Assembly (NCBI RefSeq): GCF_031458235.1
Contig: NZ_JAVDYB010000001.1
Location: forward strand, 6,762,501-6,826,500
DNA: 64,000 bases
Source of the DNA: Catenuloplanes atrovinosus
Lineage (GTDB): Bacteria; Actinomycetota; Actinomycetes; Mycobacteriales; Micromonosporaceae
Reading direction: 5' to 3'
Numbering within the stretch: the stretch's first letter is position 1; each line of letters opens with the position of its first letter. Of this stretch, positions 1 through 8,602 are shown one piece after another. The translations under genes were made by a program, and so were the position numbers. A model generated the notes under the pieces. The model was not told where the DNA came from. It saw nothing but the letters and a program-made list of their open reading frames with translations, and ran no database searches.

Positions 1-2730
1 GGGCTCGGCGCGCTCGCGGTCGCTGCCGCGTCGTTCGGCGCCAACGGCGCCTCGGCCGCGGACATGCTGGTCGGCGCGCTGCTGCTGGTCGCGGCCGTGC
101 TGCTGTTCCTCACCCCGCAGATAGACTCCAACCGCCGGTCGGACATGGTCCTGGACGGCGCGGACGTCGCCGCGGCCGCCGCGACCGTCGCGGTCATCGG
201 CGCGCTCGCCCGGGTCGGCGCGATCGCGTTCCCGGACTCGCAGCTCGCGGTCGCCGCGCTGATGGTGCTGATCGTCGCGGCCGGCGCCTGGCTGCTGCCG
301 GCCGACTGGCGGCGCGGCCCCACCGCCGGCGTCACGGTGGCCGGCGCGGTCGTGGCCGCGATCGCCGGATACCTGGCGATCGGCGCCGGCCTGCGCGCGT
401 TGGCGATCTCCGGCTCGCTCTGGGACGCGGACCTGACCACGTGGACCACCTCGCCCTCCACCGGCGGCGCCGAGGTGCCGATCGCGCTGCTCATGCTGGC
501 GGGCGCGGCGGCGCTCGCGCTCAACCGGCCGCTGGCCTACAACGCGGCCGCCGGGTGCGTCGCGCTGGCCACCGTCTCCGCGCCGGCCGCGCTCGGCTGG
601 CCCTGGTGGTCGCCGATCGTGGTCGGCGGGCTGGTCGCGCTGATCTACGGCGTGGCGGCCGTGCTGACCACGGTGCCGTCCGCCGGGTACGCCCGGTTCA
701 CCGCCGCGATCGTGGTCGCGCTGCACGCGGCCGCCGCCAGCGTGGTGCGCCCGTGGACCACCGCCGCCGCGCTTGCCATGATCGCCGCGATCGGCGTGCT
801 GGTCGCCACGCTCGCCGGTGACCAGGGCCCGCTCGCCCGGCGGGTACGGGCCGCGCGCGCCACGGTCGGCGACCTGGAGGCCGGGCGGATCGACCTGCCA
901 CGGCACCTGCCACTGATCGGCGGCGCCGGGGCCGGGGCCGCGCTGCTGGCCGCGCCGGGTGTGTTCGCCTCGTTCGCCGCGCACCTCGGCCGTGACGTGG
1001 ACGTGGTGCTGCTCTCCGCGCTGGCCGGGTCCGCGCTCGGGCTCGCGGTGCTGGCCACGATCGGGCGCGACATCCCGCAGTACCTGCCGTACACCACGAT
1101 CGGCCTCACCGGCGGCGCCACGATCACGGCGCTGGCCTCGCTGCCGACCGACCACCCGGCCGCGCTCTACGCCGCCGCGGCGGCACTGCTCGGCGTGCTG
1201 GCGGAGCTGCTGCGCGGCGGCACCAACCCGCCCGCGCGGGTGGTCACCACGGCACAGCGGTGGTCGCCCAGCGCCAGCGGCCGGTTCCAGGACATCTTCG
1301 CCCGGGCGATGACCGTGAGCCGCCGGTGGACGGTCAGCCCGGCGATGGGCGCGCTCTACGCGGGCGCGCTGCCGGCGATCATCGCGGTGGTGCTGATCCT
1401 GCCGTACCTGATGGCCGCGCTGGTCACGCCGTACCAGCAGCTCCAGTCGATCTGGGGCGGCCCGGTCGCCGCACTGCTCGACCCGCTGCCGGACCGGCCG
1501 CTGGACGCCACCAGCGTGCTGGCCGCGCTGCTGCTCACCGGCGTCGCCACGCTCGCCGCGCTGGGCTTCAGCGGCGACCGGCCGCTGCTGTCCGTACCCG
1601 TGATCCTGCCCGGCCTGGCCGCGACGATCCTCATCGCGCCGGTCGCGCTGGACTACAACTGGCCGACCGCGACCACGGCCGCGCTGGCGGTCTTCACCAT
1701 CTCCATGCTCGGCCTGGCGCTCACGCCCACGCTCTACACGGCCGCGGCGCGTCCGCTGCGCGCGTCCCGCATCCTGGTGTTCGTCATCGGCATGCTGGCC
1801 GGCGGCGCCGGGCTGGCCGGCGCGCTCGCCACCCGGCCGCTCACGCTGTTCACGCTGGGCGCCGCGGTCGGCGTCGGCCTGGTCGCCGCGCTCGGCGGCC
1901 GGGTGGAGATCTCCCGCATCCTCGGCTGGCTGTTCGGCGCGATCATGGCGCAGCTGTTCGTGGTGACGCTGGTGCTGACCGCGGGCCGGGACCGCTACTG
2001 GGCCGCGTTCGGCGTGCTGGCGGTCGGCGCCGCGCTGCTGATCGCCAGCGCGATGCTGCCGCGCCTGCGCGACCCGCGCGCGGTGCGGGAGGCGTACGCG
2101 GTCGAGTGGACCGGATACGCGGCCGCGGTGCTGGCGCTGGCGCTCGCCTTCGACTCCGCACCGCACGTCGCGGCGCTGCTGGCCGCCTGGGGCGCGGTGC
2201 TCGGCCTCGCGTCCAGCCGGCCGCGCGCCGAGTCCGAGCGGCGGATGCTGTTCTGGATCTCGGTCGGCCTGGAGGTCGGCGCGTGGCTGCTGCTCATGGT
2301 GGTCGCGGACGTGGCGCTCCCGGAGGCGTACACGTTGCCCTTCGCCGCGCTCGCGCTGCTCATCGGCTGGCTGGAGTCCCGCCGCCGGGAGGAGCTGAGC
2401 AGCTGGTACGCGTACGGTCCCGCGCTGATCGCCGCGTTCCTGCCCACGCTGGTGCTGGTCATCTCCCGGGAGACGACCGGCGTCCGGCAGATCGCGCTGC
2501 TCATCGGCGCGCTGGTCTGCCTGGTCGTCGGCTCCCGCTACCAGCAGCAGGCGCCGCTGATCATCGGCGCGGTGGTCACCACCATCGCCACGCTGCACTT
2601 CGTCATCACGCTGGTGAGCGCCTGGCTGGTACTGGTGCCGGTCGGGCTTCTGCTGCTCATCCTCGGCGCCACGAACGAGAACCGGCGCCGGGCCATGGCC
2701 TTCCGCGGCAACCTCGGCCGCATGCGGTAG
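1..2730 (+). CDS. giant polytopic membrane protein, 5' partial
   Basis: The reading frame is open from the first base, so the gene begins upstream of the window; 909 residues are visible. The protein is almost entirely alternating Ala/Leu/Val/Gly-rich hydrophobic stretches with short Arg-containing loops, giving more than 20 likely membrane-spanning helices. A short arginine-rich loop (around bases 1240-1330) divides two hydrophobic blocks, and the C-terminus is basic (NENRRRAMAFRGNLGRMR). No catalytic motif or transporter signature is recognisable. Large uncharacterised permease-like proteins of this type are common in Micromonosporaceae; a role in transport or envelope biogenesis is only inference. 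The coding call is secure from length and composition. Confidence 0.8.
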   Translation, partial: GLGALAVAAASFGANGASAADMLVGALLLVAAVLLFLTPQIDSNRRSDMVLDGADVAAAAATVAVIGALARVGAIAFPDSQLAVAALMVLIVAAGAWLLPADWRRGPTAGVTVAGAVVAAIAGYLAIGAGLRALAISGSLWDADLTTWTTSPSTGGAEVPIALLMLAGAAALALNRPLAYNAAAGCVALATVSAPAALGWPWWSPIVVGGLVALIYGVAAVLTTVPSAGYARFTAAIVVALHAAAASVVRPWTTAAALAMIAAIGVLVATLAGDQGPLARRVRAARATVGDLEAGRIDLPRHLPLIGGAGAGAALLAAPGVFASFAAHLGRDVDVVLLSALAGSALGLAVLATIGRDIPQYLPYTTIGLTGGATITALASLPTDHPAALYAAAAALLGVLAELLRGGTNPPARVVTTAQRWSPSASGRFQDIFARAMTVSRRWTVSPAMGALYAGALPAIIAVVLILPYLMAALVTPYQQLQSIWGGPVAALLDPLPDRPLDATSVLAALLLTGVATLAALGFSGDRPLLSVPVILPGLAATILIAPVALDYNWPTATTAALAVFTISMLGLALTPTLYTAAARPLRASRILVFVIGMLAGGAGLAGALATRPLTLFTLGAAVGVGLVAALGGRVEISRILGWLFGAIMAQLFVVTLVLTAGRDRYWAAFGVLAVGAALLIASAMLPRLRDPRAVREAYAVEWTGYAAAVLALALAFDSAPHVAALLAAWGAVLGLASSRPRAESERRMLFWISVGLEVGAWLLLMVVADVALPEAYTLPFAALALLIGWLESRRREELSSWYAYGPALIAAFLPTLVLVISRETTGVRQIALLIGALVCLVVGSRYQQQAPLIIGAVVTTIATLHFVITLVSAWLVLVPVGLLLLILGATNENRRRAMAFRGNLGRMR

Positions 2731-2889
2731 GCGTTCCCGCATCCGCTTCCGGTTCCGCGGTGGGACGGTCCGGACTGGTCGCTTTCGGCGCGGGCTGGTC
2801 TCGATAGGGGAAACGGCACCGGATCGGCGGCGCGAGGACTAGGTTCTCGGATAACTCACCGGCTCTCCGGCGCGAGGGGACGAGGCGCG

Positions 2890-4002
2890 ATGCTCGAGCA
2901 GACCAGCGTGGATCACGATCTCGACGTGCGCGCGGAGCGCTACGTCCAGCAGCGGGGCGCCGCCGCGTCCGACGCCGAGCGGCGCCGGCTCCGCGAGGAG
3001 TTCATCCGCGACGCGCTCCCGTTCGCCGGTCGCCTGGCCGGCCGCTACTACGGCCGCGGCGAGCCCGCCGAGGACCTCGACCAGGTCGCCCGGATCGGCC
3101 TGGTCAAGACCGTCGACCGGTACGACGCCGACCGCGGCTCGTTCACCGCGTTCGCCGTGGTGACGATACGGGGTGAGCTGCGCCGGCACTTCCGGGACCA
3201 CACCTGGGGCGTGCACGTGCCCCGCCGCCTGCAGGATCTCGGCGTCGGCCTGAATCGCGCGACCGGCACGCTGTCCACCCGGTACGCGCGCGTTCCCACG
3301 GACGAGGAACTGGCCGGTTTCCTCGGGGTCGGCGAGGCGGACGTGCGCGCCGCCCGCATGTCGCTCGCCGCGTACCTGCCGATCTCGCTCAACCGGCAGC
3401 TGACCGCGGAGGAGGAGATCGAGTTCGGCGACCTGTTCGGCGCGCCGGACCCGTCGCTGGCCGCGGTCGACGACCGGGCCGCGATGAAGCGGCTGCTGCA
3501 ACGCCTGCCGCAGCGGGATCGCCGGCTGCTGGCGCTGCGCTACTGGGGCAACCTGACCCAGGCCGAGATCGCCGAGCAGTTCGGCATCTCGCAGATGCAG
3601 GTCTCCCGGCTGCTCGCCCGCGCGCTCGCCTGGCTGCGGACCGCGTTGCTCAGCGACGTCGTGCCGCCGTGGCCGGGCGCCACCGACGAGCCCGAGGCGC
3701 GGGTAGTGCTGCACAACGAGCCGGGCGGGACGCGGCACGCCTACGTGCACGGCGAGGTCGACCGGGACGGCGCGGCCGATCTCCAGGCCCGGCTGCTGTC
3801 CGCGCTCTGCGCCGGGCACCCGCGCCGGCTGGTGGTGGACCTGTGCGGCGTGCCGTCGATGGACGCGGCCGGCCTGCGCGCGCTGGCCGCGGTGCACACG
3901 GCCGCGCTCGGCCGGCGGGTGGAGCTGCGGGTCACCGGCGTGACGCCGCACCTGGCCCACCTGATGACCGCGACCGGCCTCGGCTTCCTGCTCCGCCCCT
4001 GA
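2890..4002 (+). CDS. SigB/F/G-type RNA polymerase sigma factor fused to a C-terminal STAS domain
   Basis: A 370-residue alternative sigma factor. Residues about 42-112 form region 2 (EDLDQVARIGLVKTVDRYDA, then RRHFRDHTWGVHVPRR), about 113-190 region 3, and about 204-252 region 4 with a helix-turn-helix (LTQAEIAEQFGISQMQVSRL). This order and these motifs match the SigB/SigF/SigG stress family. Unlike the usual ~260-residue members, it continues into a STAS domain (about 283-370: RRLVVDLCGVPSMDAAGLRA), the fold used by anti-anti-sigma factors. The position normally holding the phosphorylated serine (D-S-S-G) reads D325-A-A-G328. The gene is convergent with a STAS-HATPase gene whose stop lies 6 bases away, suggesting a partner pair. 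That the fused STAS domain protects or sequesters the sigma factor is inference. Confidence 0.93.
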   Translation: MLEQTSVDHDLDVRAERYVQQRGAAASDAERRRLREEFIRDALPFAGRLAGRYYGRGEPAEDLDQVARIGLVKTVDRYDADRGSFTAFAVVTIRGELRRHFRDHTWGVHVPRRLQDLGVGLNRATGTLSTRYARVPTDEELAGFLGVGEADVRAARMSLAAYLPISLNRQLTAEEEIEFGDLFGAPDPSLAAVDDRAAMKRLLQRLPQRDRRLLALRYWGNLTQAEIAEQFGISQMQVSRLLARALAWLRTALLSDVVPPWPGATDEPEARVVLHNEPGGTRHAYVHGEVDRDGAADLQARLLSALCAGHPRRLVVDLCGVPSMDAAGLRALAAVHTAALGRRVELRVTGVTPHLAHLMTATGLGFLLRP

Positions 4003-4008
4003 GCCCGG

Positions 4009-4746
4009 TCAGACGTCGGACCCGGCGTCGCCCCGGAGGGACAGCGCCGCCCAGACCACCTTGCCGTCAGCGGCCGGCATCCAGCCCCAGTGGGTCGCGG
4101 ACGCGTGGATCAGCGCCAGCCCGGCACCGGGACGGAACGGCGGCCGCAGCGGCGTCGGCGGCTCCGACGAGCCGTCCCGGACCGCCACGTAGAGGAACCG
4201 CGACCGCAGCGAGACGCGCAGCGTCATCATCGTCCCGACGTGGTCGATCACGTTCGCCACCATCTCGCCCGCGATCACGGTCGCGGGCGCGACCAGGTGC
4301 GGCAGCGACCACCGGGCGCATGCGTCGGTGACCACGTCGCGCGCGTGCCGGGCCGCGCCGCGGATGGGCAGCAGGTCGTCCGCCATCATCTGCATCCCGG
4401 AGCCGCCGGCGTCGAGGAGCGCGTGCGCCTCCGCCAGATCCGCCGTGACGGACAGCTTGCCGAACCCGCCACCGGCCAGCAGTTCGGCCGTGGCCGGCGC
4501 CGAGCCGCAGAGCAGCACCGGCATGCCGGGCCAGGTCGCCGCCTGCCGGGTCACGGCGGTGAACACGCTCAGCGCGTGTGGCTCCAGCACCCGCAGGCCG
4601 GACAGGTCCACGAGCAGCGCCTCGGGCTGTTCCGCCAGGCATTTGAGCAGCGCGGTACGTAACCGGCCGGTCTCGCCCACCGACAGGTCACCGCGCAGGG
4701 TGACCACGGCACGGCTCTCGTTCGGATCGACGGTCCAGGTCAGCAC
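4009..4746 (-). CDS. STAS domain-HATPase (anti-sigma kinase-like) fusion protein
   Basis: A 245-residue protein with an N-terminal STAS domain (about 1-112) and a C-terminal GHKL ATPase of the RsbW/SpoIIAB type (about 125-240). The ATPase shows an N-box with E161, N165 and H169, a RDG motif at 190-192 and a glycine box GAGLALIHA at 207-215. In the STAS half, the D-S-S-G phospho-site is replaced by E55-P-H-A58. RsbW-type domains bind sigma factors and phosphorylate antagonist STAS proteins; here the likely client is the neighbouring sigma-STAS protein, read convergently. Codon 29 (bases 4660-4662, minus strand) is TTA, very rare in such genomes, so translation may depend on tRNA-Leu(UAA). Roles are inferred from domain content. 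Confidence 0.9.
   Translation of the reverse strand: MLTWTVDPNESRAVVTLRGDLSVGETGRLRTALLKCLAEQPEALLVDLSGLRVLEPHALSVFTAVTRQAATWPGMPVLLCGSAPATAELLAGGGFGKLSVTADLAEAHALLDAGGSGMQMMADDLLPIRGAARHARDVVTDACARWSLPHLVAPATVIAGEMVANVIDHVGTMMTLRVSLRSRFLYVAVRDGSSEPPTPLRPPFRPGAGLALIHASATHWGWMPAADGKVVWAALSLRGDAGSDV
4660..4662 (-). promoter_or_regulatory. rare TTA leucine codon (codon 29 of the STAS-HATPase gene)
   Basis: Read on the minus strand, the codons around this point are GGC CGG TTA CGT ACC, encoding G-R-L-R-T. It is the only in-frame TTA I noticed when scanning the genes of this window by eye. In Streptomyces such codons place genes under control of the bldA tRNA; extending that to this genus is inference. 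Confidence 0.75.
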
Positions 4747-4806
4747 AGCCGCATCCTCCGTGTGGGATCATGGCCGAGTACCCCGTCCGGTGGCGTTCAA
4801 AAGGCC

Positions 4807-6621
4807 CTACTCCTCCATGACGAGGATGGCACCTATCGCCGCGCCCTCGTCGAGCATGGGACTGCACGCTACCCGTACGGTGATCTGCCGTCCACGGCGA
4901 TTGACGGCGTCGAGCCGTATCTCTCCCGGCTCCGCCTCCCCGCTCAGCGCCAGCCGGATCAGCGGCCGCAGCCGGTCGACCGGCAACCCGATGTCGAGGT
5001 TGAGCAGGTGCTCGCCGATCGCCTCGTCCGAGCGCAGGCCCCACAGGTTCTCCGCCTGCCGGCTCCAGGCGCGGATCTGGAGGCTCTGGTCGACCACCAC
5101 GATGCCGGCGCGCAGGTGGGACAGGATCGCGTCCAGGAACGCGTTCGCCCCGTCCAGTTCCGCGCTGCTGCGCCGCAGCCGCTCGTTCGCGTTCTGCAGC
5201 TCGTCGTTGGTGGACTGGAGTTCCTCGTTCGTGGTCTCCAGCTCCTCGTTGGTGGACTGGAGCTCCTCGTTCGTGGTCTCCAACTCCTCGACCGTCGACT
5301 GGAGCTCCTCGTTCGTGGTCTCCATCTCCTCGTTGGTCGACTGGAGCTCCTCGTACGCCGTCTCCAGCTCCCGGTTGGCGGTCTCCAGATCGTCGCGGAG
5401 CTTCCGGGCCGCGGTCACGTCCTGGAACACCAGCGCCACGCCGAGCGGGTCCGCGTCCCCCTCCTGCAGCGGCGTGACCTGCACTTCCAGGTACGTCGAG
5501 TGGTGCCGCACGTCCTTGAGGTGCACGGTCCGGCGCTCCGCCAGCGCCTGCTCGATGTAGGTGCGCAACTCCACCGGGCGGTACGACACGTCCAGGTCCT
5601 GGAACGGCCGGCCCACGTCCCGGGACGACACGCCGAACAGCCGCTCGGCCTGCTGGTTGCTGAGCGCGACCAGCCCGTCCGCGGTGACCACGATCTGCGC
5701 GACCGGGCTGGCCAGCAGCGCGGCGTTGCGCATCTGCTCGACGCCGACCGGCTCGTCTCCGCGTACCGCGTTCTGCCAGGTCATGGACGTCGCCGGGTAC
5801 CCGGCTCCGACCCGCGGCAGCCGACGGAAGATCCGGTGCTTGACGTCGGTCGGCAGGAACAGCGGGCTGTGGTGCCGCAGCGTCTCGGCCCGGCCGAGAA
5901 ACAGCGTGCCGGTGTCCGCCAGCGCGAAGTGAAACCGGCCCAGGACCCGCGCCTGCGTCTCCGGGGTGAAGTACATCAGCGTGTTGCGGCAGGTCAGCAC
6001 GTCGATCCGGGAGATCGGCGCGTCCTGCACCAGGTCGTTGCGCCCGAAGATCACCGTGCGGCGCAGGTCCGGCCGGAACTGGTAGCGCTGCCCGGCCGGC
6101 TCGAAGTACTTCGCGGCCAGATCCGGTGGCACCGCCTTGAGCGCCGCCGCGTCGTACGTCGCGTGCCGGGCCTCGTCGAGCTGCTCCTCGTCCACGTCGG
6201 TGGCGTAGATCTTCACCCGCTGACGCAGTTCGTCCGGGCCGAGCACCTCGCCGAGCAGCATCGCCAGCGTGTACGCCTCCTCACCGGAGGCGCATCCGGC
6301 GCTCCACAGGCGGATCGGCGCGCCTGACGCCTTCGACGCCACCATCGGCTCCAGCACCGTGCGGCGCAGGCTGTCCCACGCCTCCGGATCGCGGAAGAAC
6401 GAGGTCACGTTGATCAGGATGGTGTTGAACAGCGCGGTGAACTCGTCCGGATGCACCTGGAGGTGATCCGCGTAATCCGCGTAGTCCGCGATCTGGAGCG
6501 TGGCCATCCGCCGGCCGACCCGGCGCACCAGGCTGGACCGCTTGTACCCGGTGAAGTCGAAGCCGCGCGCCTCCTTCAGATAGAGGAGCAGCTCCTCGAA
6601 CTGTCGCTCGGCCCGGTCCAT
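4807..6621 (-). CDS. CheR-type methyltransferase with PAS, long coiled coil and second PAS
   Basis: About 604 residues. The N-terminal ~270 residues are a CheR domain: substrate-loop NVTSFFRD, SAM-binding WSAGCASGEEAYTLAM (about 106-121), and DVLTCRNTLMYF. A PAS domain follows (about 295-400), then an 80-residue coiled coil made of repeated ELQSTNEELETTN units, then a second PAS (about 490-604). CheR enzymes methylate receptor glutamates using S-adenosylmethionine. CheB-CheR-PAS-histidine kinase hybrids exist, but this one has no CheB methylesterase and no kinase, and no chemoreceptor gene is nearby. Start: an in-frame GTG lies 15 bases upstream, but the ATG at 6621 has a good GGAGAGG six bases before it and was preferred. 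Its substrate may be another signalling protein rather than a receptor (inference). Confidence 0.9.
   Translation of the reverse strand: MDRAERQFEELLLYLKEARGFDFTGYKRSSLVRRVGRRMATLQIADYADYADHLQVHPDEFTALFNTILINVTSFFRDPEAWDSLRRTVLEPMVASKASGAPIRLWSAGCASGEEAYTLAMLLGEVLGPDELRQRVKIYATDVDEEQLDEARHATYDAAALKAVPPDLAAKYFEPAGQRYQFRPDLRRTVIFGRNDLVQDAPISRIDVLTCRNTLMYFTPETQARVLGRFHFALADTGTLFLGRAETLRHHSPLFLPTDVKHRIFRRLPRVGAGYPATSMTWQNAVRGDEPVGVEQMRNAALLASPVAQIVVTADGLVALSNQQAERLFGVSSRDVGRPFQDLDVSYRPVELRTYIEQALAERRTVHLKDVRHHSTYLEVQVTPLQEGDADPLGVALVFQDVTAARKLRDDLETANRELETAYEELQSTNEEMETTNEELQSTVEELETTNEELQSTNEELETTNEELQSTNDELQNANERLRRSSAELDGANAFLDAILSHLRAGIVVVDQSLQIRAWSRQAENLWGLRSDEAIGEHLLNLDIGLPVDRLRPLIRLALSGEAEPGEIRLDAVNRRGRQITVRVACSPMLDEGAAIGAILVMEE
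5207..5350 (-). repeat. 42-bp periodic coding repeat for ELQSTNEELETTN coiled coil
   Basis: Within the CheR-PAS gene, DNA encoding E-L-Q-S-T-N-E-E-L-E-T-T-N-E recurs about three and a half times with a 42-base period and few substitutions. It encodes two heptads per unit, as expected for a parallel coiled-coil signalling helix. Near-identity at DNA level makes this stretch prone to length change by slippage. Confidence 0.8.
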
Positions 6622-6672
6622 CACACGCCTCTCCACTACCCGATGCGGAGAAAGCTACCGCACGCCGGGTGA

Positions 6673-7614
6673 TCAGCCCGCACGACGGAGTGTCTGCGAG
6701 GGGATCACGCCGTACTCCGCGCGGTAGTGGGCGGTGAACCGGCTGTGGTCCGCGAAGCCCCAGCGGCCCGCGACCGTCATGACCGTCGTGTCGCGCGGGT
6801 CCGCGGTCAGCAGTTCGCGGTGGGCGTGCGCGAGCCGGACGCGCCGGAGGTACTCGCGGGGCGTGGTGCCGAGGTGACGGCGGAAGGCCAGCTGCACGGC
6901 CCGGACCGAGACGTGCGCGGCGGCGGCGATCTCGGCCGGCGTGATGTCCCGGTGCGCGTTGTCGTCTATGAACGCGATCGCCCGGTGCAGCGACGCCGGG
7001 TGCGCGTCCCGCCGGTCCTCGATCGTGGGCTCGGCCGTCCCGTCGTTCGGGAAGACGGAGAGCGCGGTCGCCGCGAGCAGCCGGGCCATGCTGCCCGCGA
7101 CCAGCGGCTCGGCGAGCGCCTCCGGCGTGCCGGTCACACAGCCGGACACGTAGTCGTAGGTAGCGCCCCACAGCGCCGCGCCCTGCGCGGGCACCCGCTC
7201 GTGGTGGAGGAACCGGACCGGCCGGTCCCCGGCGTCCGACACCTCGGCGATCAGGTCCTGGTCGAGCAGCGCCAGTTCGATGTCCACGCGCTCCAGGCGG
7301 GCCTGATGCGGCTCGCCCGGCTGGAGCACCACGAACGCCTCCCCCGGCATGCCGAAGCGCCGCGCCGAGCCCGGGGTGTCCAGCGCGATGCGCCCCTCGC
7401 CGATCCGGCCGAGGACGACCGCGCCCTGTGGCGTGCCCTCCATGTCGACGGTCATCCCGAACGTGTTGCGGTGCAGCCGCGCCGGGCCCAGCGAGTGGTG
7501 CCCGAGCCGGACGTAATGGTCGCCGTCCCCGGCCCGCATGCCCAGCTTCCCGTACGCTCGCCGCAGCGCCTCGTACGCCTCATCGGCGTCGGTGGTCTCG
7601 AACACGGTCACCAT
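6673..7614 (-). CDS. AraC-family transcriptional regulator
   Basis: A 313-residue regulator. The C-terminal ~100 residues carry two helix-turn-helix motifs typical of AraC/XylS proteins: ITPAEIAAAAHVSVRAVQLA followed by FRRHLGTTPREYLRRVRLAHAH and GRWGFADHSRFTAHYRAEYG. The N-terminal ~200 residues look like a cupin-type ligand-sensing half (includes FGMTVDMEGTPQG and EAFVVLQPGEPHQARL). The frame is open to 7737, but the upstream residues are Pro/Arg-rich and unlike the family; the ATG at 7614 with GGAG six bases before it gives a normal-sized protein. It is divergent from the STAS gene at 7749. Target genes and inducer are unknown. Confidence 0.9.
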   Translation of the reverse strand: MVTVFETTDADEAYEALRRAYGKLGMRAGDGDHYVRLGHHSLGPARLHRNTFGMTVDMEGTPQGAVVLGRIGEGRIALDTPGSARRFGMPGEAFVVLQPGEPHQARLERVDIELALLDQDLIAEVSDAGDRPVRFLHHERVPAQGAALWGATYDYVSGCVTGTPEALAEPLVAGSMARLLAATALSVFPNDGTAEPTIEDRRDAHPASLHRAIAFIDDNAHRDITPAEIAAAAHVSVRAVQLAFRRHLGTTPREYLRRVRLAHAHRELLTADPRDTTVMTVAGRWGFADHSRFTAHYRAEYGVIPSQTLRRAG

Positions 7615-7748
7615 GCCAGTCTCCGGTCTCCGACACACGCCTCCCTTTATCGGTTCAACGACGCGGGCGCCCGGAGAACGCGGCCGGACCGGCCGGTATC
7701 CGATCGAGTGAGGAGGTCGGCGCTTCGTTTGCAGCACAGTGAGCGCGC

Positions 7749-8111
7749 GTGACGTCGCTCAGCGGGGTAGCCACGCCCGCGTGTCTTCGCCAGCATCAGA
7801 GCGTGCCCACGACACGCATCCTCACCCGTGACGGACCCGCCTGTCTGGAGGCGGTCGGCGAGTTCGACCGGGACAACCACCACGAGATCGCGGCCGCGGT
7901 GCGCCACGCGATCTCGCGCGGCCACCCGCACATCACGCTCGACCTGCGCGGCGTCACGTACCTCGACGCCAGCGCGGTCCGCACGCTGATGGCCTGCCGC
8001 TACCTGGCACTGGCGCACGGTGGCGGCCTGCGCGTGCTGCACGCGAACGGCGTGGTCGCGTTCGTCCTGGACGCCACCGGCGCGGGGGCGGCGCTGTCCT
8101 GGAACGGCTAG
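7749..8111 (+). CDS. stand-alone STAS domain protein (anti-sigma factor antagonist-like)
   Basis: A 120-residue single-domain protein. The core [20 protein letters not shown] matches the beta-strand and helix around the phosphorylation site of SpoIIAA/RsbV; the motif reads D-A-S-A, so the serine equivalent to the phospho-acceptor is kept, unlike in the two fused STAS domains at 2890-4746. It could therefore serve as the switchable antagonist for the STAS-HATPase protein (inference). A GTG start at 7749 is given; a second in-frame GTG at 7803 would give a 102-residue protein that better matches the family's usual length. The stop codon overlaps that of purE on the opposite strand by four bases. 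Confidence 0.85.
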   Translation: MTSLSGVATPACLRQHQSVPTTRILTRDGPACLEAVGEFDRDNHHEIAAAVRHAISRGHPHITLDLRGVTYLDASAVRTLMACRYLALAHGGGLRVLHANGVVAFVLDATGAGAALSWNG

Positions 8112-8602
8112 CCGAGCGAGGCGCGCAGCTTCGCGTCCTTCTCCGCGACCATGGCCTCCAGGCCGGCCTGGAACTCGGTCACCTTCGCCCGCAGCGCCGC
8201 GTCGGAGGCGGCCAGGATGCGCACCGCGAGCAGGCCCGCGTTGCGCGCACCGGCGATGGAGACGGTGGCGACCGGGATGCCGGCCGGCATCTGCACGATC
8301 GACATCAGCGAGTCCATGCCGTCCAGGTACTTCAGCGGCACCGGCACGCCGATCACCGGCAGCGGTGTGGCGGAGGCGACCATGCCGGGCAGGTGGGCGG
8401 CGCCGCCCGCGCCCGCGATGATCACCTTGAGGCCGCGGGCGTCCGCGCCGGTCGCGTAGTCGAGCATGCCCTGCGGCGTGCGGTGCGCGGAGATCACCCG
8501 GACCTCGTGCGCGACGCCGAACTCGTCCAGCGCCTCGGCCGCCGCCCGCATGGTCGGCCAGTCCGAGTCCGAACCCATGATCACGCCAACGGAAACCGTC
8601 AC
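8108..8602 (-). CDS. purE: N5-carboxyaminoimidazole ribonucleotide mutase
   Basis: PurE class I, 164 residues. It converts N5-CAIR to CAIR in de novo purine synthesis, after PurK. Conserved motifs are all present: [13 protein letters not shown] near the N-terminus, ISAHRTP with the catalytic histidine, [12 protein letters not shown], and [12 protein letters not shown]. The GTG start at 8602 overlaps the purK stop as GTGA, indicating translational coupling; an in-frame GTG 21 bases upstream is less likely. It is the second gene of a purK-purE pair transcribed leftwards and is convergent with the STAS gene. Confidence 0.97.
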   Translation of the reverse strand: MTVSVGVIMGSDSDWPTMRAAAEALDEFGVAHEVRVISAHRTPQGMLDYATGADARGLKVIIAGAGGAAHLPGMVASATPLPVIGVPVPLKYLDGMDSLMSIVQMPAGIPVATVSIAGARNAGLLAVRILAASDAALRAKVTEFQAGLEAMVAEKDAKLRASLG

